Positions 57,700 through 64,000 of a stretch of 64,000 nucleotides of DNA are shown here, one piece after another; positions within the stretch are counted from its first letter, which is position 1, and each line of letters opens with the position of its first letter. This DNA is from Torymus aiolomorphi (Eukaryota; Arthropoda; Insecta; Hymenoptera; Torymidae): contig CM070874.1 in the NCBI GenBank assembly GCA_036365515.1, positions 51,304,583 through 51,368,582 of the forward strand, written 5' to 3'. Below the pieces are notes generated by a model. It did not search any database and was not told where the DNA came from. It saw only the letters and a program-made list of their open reading frames with translations. Position numbers and translations under genes: made by a program.

Positions 57700-59500
57700 C
57701 GATATCCAATTTATCCATAACTCAGGCAAATCATAGTAATTACTACGAATGTTTAATAGATTAGACCTGATTGACAACTTTGTAATGTTCTATAACAGAA
57801 TTGAGTCCTATAAGAATTTTCCTATAAGGACATTATGTGCATCGAGATGCACCAGATTCCAACTCAGATAATTGAATTATATACAATCTAAATGAAGAAT
57901 AATCACTAAAGATCGCAGATAGGATAGAGCCTGAATGCCAAATTCCGATTAATATAATGATTACAAAAATTGAAACGTTACAAACTCATGTTATATGTAT
58001 AGAAAATGAGCTTCAACGAGAGTAAACTTGAACACCACATTTCAATAAATATTGATGTAACTTATATAAACTATACGTTTATATAAATTAAAATTTTTTG
58101 TATTAAAGGCATAGTAATAACTACAGATTTCGATAGGTTAGAATCTGAGCGATTAAATGTAGTTTACTAAGTATTTGTTTAATTTACGAGTATTATTAAA
58201 CGATATTTAGAAATATCTGAGAAAAAACGTAGAAAGATGCACATGAAACAGGTTAGCACCTGAGAAGTTGTCTTTTAATGTATAATTACATAACATACAG
58301 ATATTATCATATTACATAGATAGCAATGTGCCATAGAACTATGAGCATATTGCAGGCTAGGGCCTGACCGACTACATTTGATATTCTATTCAACTCAAGT
58401 AACTAATAAATATTAGAAAACTAGATAGTGATAGATTATATTTTAATTACTATATTCCACTCAAATCACTTTAAAGTATTATGAGTTTGCATAAATAGCA
58501 ATATGTCGTAGTAAGAACTATGAGTATCGAACAGGATAACGCCTGAACGATTACATTTTAATTTTTATTAACTCAAATAACTTAAAAGCATTATGAGTTT
58601 ACCTAAATAGCCATATGTCATAGTAAGAACTGTGAGTATATAACAGGATAGTGCCTGAACGATTACATTTAAATTCTTATTTAACTCAAAAAAAAACTTA
58701 AAAGTATTAGGAGTTTACATAAAAGGTGATATGCAAATCATAGTAACAACTATGAACATCAAACAGGTTAGGACCTGAATGACTGTTGCAGATAACGGCA
58801 GTCTGCTGGAGTCTCGTCTCGCCTTCCGCGATGTACACCCATCCTTGATGGATTCTTGATTCGAACGCGCCTACTCAGCCCCAAAATCCTGCAATCTCAT
58901 TGGACAATTCGAGTGTAACCATTAACCTTCAATTGGAATCGGCCAACGGGATTCCAGGATCCCGAAACCGAGGAGGCATGTTCGGCAAGAATCCGTCAAG
59001 GATGGATGTACAGCACAGCGAGCGACGCATGTATATCAACATCTGTTGGAGCGACGCACGAAGTAACGCGGGCCCGCTTGGTGTTGTGCGTCAGCCAAGC
59101 GCCACGCGGGGGACGCCGCGTGCGCCGAGGCCGCCGAGGCGCGAGCGCGCGCACGGCAACAATGGCTGCTCGCCGACTACGAGCAGAGAAAAACATTGTC
59201 ACTTACTCGCCGTGTGCAGGTGTACGCTGCGCGCTCCTCGATGATTGAATTGCTCGGAGCTGTTGAATCGTGGTCCTCTGCAGAGTCGTCCACAGGAAAA
59301 GCTTAACTCGTAGCTTCGGCAACATAACCTTGTTATGTGTCTTGAACAGGCTAGAGCCCGAACAAGAATGATCTTAGTAGATCAGCTACTGCCGTAATTA
59401 CATAGTTTAAAAACTATGTACCTCTATCAGGTTAGAACCTGAACAAGGTTAATATTACAGGCTTACATTACACAGTAATGTCTCTTATTCAGATTAGAAT
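57700..59500. repeat. Degenerate ~115-bp array with a CAGGTTAGNACCTG hairpin
   Basis: At least nine units carry a short palindrome of the form CAGGTTAGNACCTGAA, most preceded by CATAGTAANAACTATGA. Clear examples lie near 57760, 57920, 58128, 58250, 58358, 58536, 58644, 58766, 59348, 59430 and 59490. Spacing is 105-125 bp where dense. The array is interrupted by a GC-rich segment at about 58790-59290. Confidence 0.75.
58790..59290. other. GC-rich island inside the hairpin array
   Basis: GC-rich against AT-rich surroundings, with CATCCTTGATGGATTCTTG and its near complement CAAGAATCCGTCAAGGATGG about 110 bp apart, then a GCGCGAGCGCGCGCACGG stretch. Short frames occur on both strands; none is convincing. 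It may be a further insertion in the array. Confidence 0.4.
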
Positions 59501-59769
59501 CTAAATAAGATGCCTTTGGAAATATTCGCCGCGTACTCGACGGCATCTGCCCGAGGTTTAAACAGAAGAAAAAACAAACGATATTTATGTTATCTTACTC
59601 TTCTGATCTCTAGATGATTGGCTTTCTTGATCTGCATCTGCTCTTCTGATGTATCAATAAAGCACTATTTTAATAAATAACTGTGAAAAATGTCAAAAAG
59701 GGACTCAAATCCCTTTCACTTTAACATTTTTCTGTGGGACGTGCGGATCCTCCGGCACAAAGAAAAAGA
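59501..59769. other. AT-rich flank, no gene
   Basis: AATAAA occurs near 59656 but there is no coding frame to go with it. Confidence 0.35.
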
Positions 59770-60245
59770 ATGAGGATTGAGCGGCGGCGGAGCCGGAAGA
59801 CAGCTACGGTGGCGGCACGGTACAGCCGCTAGCGCTCTTTTTTGCTTTGGACGTGTGGTAAATTGGGCTAGAAGAGAGGGTACTACAATTTGATCATGAG
59901 GAAGAGGTGCGAAATACAATTTTACGTGTACTGTGTGTATAAACATGATCTATTACTTTTATTACCAAAAATATTATTTCTTGTGTCCGTTTTTTTTTAG
60001 ACGCTAGAAAATTCATATAAATTTATAATCTATATTGAAAAGAGCTTGTGTGCGTCTTTTTTTTAACGCTGAAAAATTCATATAAATTTATAGCCTATAG
60101 GTAATGAAAAGAGCTTTACACTTTACTAACTAGATTCACGGATCAGTATTTAATATGTAGAAGCAATCGGTTTATACAATTTACCTGATCTTTAAACATA
60201 TGAATATTTACATGAAAATGACCAATTGACCATGTCTACACTTTG

Positions 60246-61443
60246 AACTGCAAACCGTCGGGCCCGCCAAGTATGTATGGAAGAACGGAGGACTACCCCT
60301 GCTAGAGCAGCTCTAGACTTCTCTTCTCTTGTCCTCCCAAGATGCGTAATATTGTACTATAGAGAGTTCTCAATTGAGAAAGAATAAGGAAAAATATAAG
60401 GGATGGTAACTATGTACCATTCTTTCGTAAAGGGTCCACAATGTGTTTGCAAAAGAACGATTTTATGGAGATACATTGTGCTCACGACGAAAAAAAATAA
60501 TGTTTGTACGGGTGTAAGATTTTACAGTCTTATTTGATAAATAATCCCTGAAGCCAACTTCTACTATTATACCTATGTTCGTCAAGTTAACTTACGGATA
60601 CTTGACTACAATAAATTGATTTCAGTACTTTCTTGTGTTTAATTTGTATAGAAGGATAAAGAAATTTTAATACATTTCTGAGGATAGTCGTATAGTTATT
60701 TCGGAGAGTTGCTGGCATTACTTGACTATCGATAATTGATTTCACAACTTTCGATTGTTTAATTTGCAGTGAACAATGTGAATGTATTTACATACAATTT
60801 GTTGAGCATGTAATTGGCTCGAAGAAGTAAAAGACTTTTTCGCTAGTATTTATTTGATTTCTTTTACAAAATCATAAATATTATTATTTTATAGATTATA
60901 CAGAAAAAACTGATACTTGCCTTATTTTATACTCTCGTAGAAAGTTTTATTAACAATACTATTGGTTTTACTGCGATTGTTTTAAAAAAATATTTATAGG
61001 CTCTCGTTAAAATTCTTGGTACAAAGTTTGACACATCTAGATTATACAGAAAAAACTTCTATACTTGTCTTATTTAATACTTTCGTAGAAAGTTTTATTA
61101 ACAATATTATTACTGGTACAGTCATGAAAAAAATTATTACCATTTATAGAGGGCGCTTATTGAATAGATGAAATTAGAATAAATAAAAGGACTATAGACA
61201 AATTGTGTTGTTAGAATATATTTAAAAAATTAATTTTTTAAAGAACGTGTTGATTGTTTTGAAAAAATATTTAAGCTCTCATTAAAGTTTTTGGTACAGA
61301 GTTTGACGGAGATTGAGAGAGAGGGAGAGAGGGTGAGAGAGAGAGGGAAGACAGAGAGGGTGGGGGAGAGAGAGGGCGAGAGGGAGGGAGAGACTAATTC
61401 TTGCCTTAGTTTAAACTTTTGTAAAAAGTTTTTTTAGATAGTT
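60246..61443. repeat. Right arm of the second inverted pair
   Basis: Reverse complement of 53457-54697, with structured block copy 3 at 60249-60341 (minus) and a GA-rich tract at 61308-61395. Confidence 0.85.
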
Positions 61444-62700
61444 TATTTATACGTTCAGATATGTACATTATATCGTCATATGCCGCGAAAGAAATTATCA
61501 GTAATGCGATGGGTGCAACGGCAATAATAGTGATGCGGATCACTTTTATGTACGTGGTATACTGTCGGTCAGTTCTGATTAATATAGGCCCACAAAAAGC
61601 TTCAAGGCCGAAATGTTTGCGGTCGAACACTCGATTGGTCGTTGAATCGCTATAGTGGCCGCCAGTATTGGCATATTAGAATGATTGTTATTTTTTTTAT
61701 GACTTCAGAATTTCAAGAAAGAATTCCCAACTGTTTTAAGGGCGCTCTTAAAAAAATTTGCGTCTCAGTGTGCGAAGTACTCACTCCGCACACTGGGCCG
61801 CAAAACGAGCAAATTGGGCACTACGCACACTATATATAAAAGCCGCTGCCAATTCATTGGCCGGTAGCTTCCTCAAACTTAATTTGCTTATTCCTTTAAT
61901 GAATTTTTAATAACAAAATTTATAATTTTTGCCACAATTTATGACATAATTATAATTAAATTCATTTATGAAGATTAAAAAGTATTCATTTTTAAATTAT
62001 GTATAAAATATGAATAAAATAATAGGTATGATTTTTTTTTTAAATTATGTGTGAAAAATAAATAAAATAATTGATTGTAATATTATCGTCAAAACCTTTT
62101 AAAATTCCTACATAACTTTTACTTCAAATTTTTTTTTCTTTGTGAAATTTCACACATAGGGTACTTGTCTCTAGCAATATGCCTGTCCGTATTTGTGTGC
62201 TCTTTCTGGAATTTCCGAGGTAAGAAAAAAGTTCTAACCTTAAAAATAATAAATAGCTATTACAAAACAAAATCAGGTATATAACACGCGCGCATCGGCG
62301 CATAGGGCATAGCGCATGTCATTTCCATGTTCTAGTATACACACTGAGAAAAATGTCATAGTAATATTTACCACATATGTAGCAAAAATTACTATATAAT
62401 ATAGGAACGGTAGAATATACTCGATTTCCCTCTATATAAAATGCAACCAGACATGTTCGGCGCCATGTTGATTTTTTCTCGAAAATCTCAAAGTATATCT
62501 CGAAAATCTCGAATCGCGTTAATTGCGTCTGCTAAAGTTAGAGGGACTAGAGTTTTAAATGCGAACTAGATTAAGTTTTGAATACAGATATTGTAGTAAT
62601 ATGTAAATTGTATTTTGTATTATGTTGACATGTTGTTGTATATTACATTATTGTAATTATTGCATTTGTAATATAATAATATTAAAGAGGCGTATACATT
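61444..62700. other. Unclassified AT-rich DNA with a hairpin and TATA-like site
   Basis: CAGTGTGCG and CGCACACTG (61768-61796) form a hairpin, followed by GGGCACTACGCACAC and TATATATAAAAG (about 61832). The segment matches, in antisense, words near 6766-6830, so it is part of a dispersed repeat rather than a demonstrated promoter. ACACTGAGAAAAAT at 62340 resembles CACAGAGAAAAAT at 36425 and 36721. Confidence 0.35.
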
Positions 62701-62716
62701 CAGATGTTGCGCTGGG

Positions 62717-62818
62717 CCCTTTCTACATATGTGTGTTCTGTCTGTTCTAGACAACTTCTCTCTATATGTCTGTCTCTGTCTCACATAAACACACAGAACA
62801 CACATATGTAGAAAGACC
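62717..62818. repeat. Inverted repeat around a CT/GT-rich loop
   Basis: CTTTCTACATATGTGTGTTCTG pairs with CAGAACACACATATGTAGAAAG across about 50 bp (two halves of 22 bp; shown here without the flanking G and C residues being needed). Confidence 0.8.
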
Positions 62819-62960
62819 CCCGTGTTGCATGCGCAGAGATGCAACGTGACTGTGACGCGCGTCATAAAACGGTCATGCGACCGTCTTAAGACCGTCGCAA
62901 GACCGTCGAAAATATGAAGCAAATGACCATACTTTGTCAAGTTCCTGATGACGTTTATCG

Positions 62961-64000
62961 CCATTTTAATAGATTTGATATTGATAAATGCAACACATAT
63001 TTGTCTAAAGTTTTTAAAACTCGTATCGTATATTTCTTAAAATAAACTTTTTATATTTAAACTATTTTTTTTAATAGCAAAACTTAGATTAAAATTAAAA
63101 TTCATGACGTGACCAAAACTTTTAAGACGGTCATTCTACATCTATATAGATTTATAGGGTTATAGATTGGATAAATGCAATACATATTTGTCTAAAGTTT
63201 TTAAAACTCCTATATAGATATAAATAAACTATTTTTTAACTATCAAAATTACAATTTAAATATATTTTATTACAAGAATAAAAGTTACAATCACAAAATA
63301 ATTTATTAGATTAAATTAACTTTATAATGACAAATATTAAATGTAGCTCCTATTACACTATACTCGGGACTACCGCTTTCAAATGTAGCTCAATCTGAGA
63401 CACAAAATACAACAAACTTACGGTTTTTATAGGCGATGATCACGAATCTGATATAAAAAATAATGTAATAATGAATTTAAACAAAATTATTTAAACAAAT
63501 TATTGAGAAATATAATTTTTTGAAACTATAATTACGGAACTGTATTATGTTTTGTTTTTGGGGTTGCCAATCACGAACCTGATATCAAAAATAATGAAAT
63601 AATTACTTTAAACCGGATTATTTATTTAACAAACTATTACAAAATAGAATTTTTTGAAACTATAATTACGAAACATGTATTAGTACAAGTAGGCGGGGGA
63701 TATGAGGTCCACGCATGTAAGGGAGTTATGTAGACATAAAAAAATAAGCAAAACGATTATTTAAATAACTTGTAAACCCCAGTAGTCAGGGGATATGATG
63801 TCCACGCATGTAATTGGCCCACTACTAAGCATCGAAGCCGAAGATTGGCTCCGATTGGCTGAGAGTTGGGTACCTTAATGCACAAGGTACATTATGTAGA
63901 TACTCATGAATGACAGAAATTTTAAAACGGTAATTTCTCGAAAACACGTAAAATGTAGTTACGTCGTCATTCCTGGAAGCCACATATATGTATTTGCATA
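62961..64000. repeat. Diverged tandem duplications, no gene
   Basis: GATAAATGCAANACATATTTG with following GTTTTTAAAACTC occurs at about 62981 and 63170. TTTTTTGAAACTATAATTACG occurs at about 63508 and 63650. GGGGATATGANGTCCACGCATGTAA occurs at about 63697 and 63787 (period about 90 bp). No coding seen to the window end. Confidence 0.6.

Larger units (their letters stand above)
54888..59928. mobile_element. Candidate 5-kb element with GC-rich inverted ends
   Basis: 54888-55028 and 59770-59912 are close reverse complements containing GAGCGCTAGCGGC and GCCGGAAGACAGCTACGG. CACCTCTTCC and ATGATCAAATTGTAG flank both. Between them lie a TTAA MITE, the hairpin-bearing array and GC-rich DNA. No transposase or clear duplication was found, so it may be two separate inverted copies. 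Confidence 0.5.

Noticed and set aside
61760..61860. TATATAAAAG as a genuine promoter
   Set aside because: No coding region follows and the segment matches a dispersed repeat near 6.8 kb.

Overview
The window reads as repeat-dense, AT-rich nuclear DNA of an arthropod, most likely an insect. The evidence is the element content: a Jockey-type LINE, a Ty3/gypsy LTR element, a Penelope-like hammerhead motif, and many foldback elements and MITEs with TTAA or TA target duplications. I cannot name the species. No intact host gene is visible. The only recognisable host coding material is a decayed fragment of the RNA polymerase III second-largest subunit (POLR3B/RPC2) near 17.7-18.0 kb.

Layout. 1-5.3 kb: AT-rich DNA, then a 3.65-kb element with inverted ends (1690-5341) enclosing a hammerhead-like motif and a TTAA palindrome. 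7.3-13.5 kb: a foldback element that was a 1.1-kb palindrome until a 5.08-kb Jockey-type LINE inserted into its right arm, making an 11-bp duplication. 13.8-19.4 kb: a palindromic MITE, a one-armed copy of it, simple repeats, the POLR3B pseudogene and a 240-bp tandem repeat. 20.0-21.1 kb: nested palindromes. 21.1-31.8 kb: a Ty3/gypsy element with truncated 5' LTR, decayed gag, nearly intact pol, and a third ORF behind pol that is split by two MITEs, both with clean target duplications. 32.9-34.2 kb: two inverted repeats, the first carrying degenerate hammerhead-like cores. 34.8-40.9 kb: two 1.18-kb mirror arms, one holding a TA-flanked MITE whose empty site survives in the other arm, around a 1-kb TTAA palindrome. 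43.7-51.2 kb: a 7.5-kb element whose arms are inverted arrays of a ~175-bp satellite, bounded by a near-identical 8-10-bp duplication. 51.3-52.6 kb: a TA-flanked MITE. 53.5-61.4 kb: a second pair of ~1.2-kb inverted arms enclosing a second inverted pair, a TTAA MITE, a hairpin-bearing tandem array and a GC-rich island. 61.4-64 kb: unclassified repeats.

The protein-coding elements are dead or nearly so. The LINE has one stop in ORF1, a frameshift and a stop in ORF2, and an Asp-to-Asn change in the endonuclease GDYN motif. The gypsy pol keeps every catalytic motif but carries two in-frame stops. The most unusual objects are the satellite-armed inverted element at 43.7-51.2 kb, the interrupted third ORF of the gypsy element, and the hammerhead-like motif at 3.57 kb. 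All calls come from reading the sequence by eye; no alignments or database searches were run.
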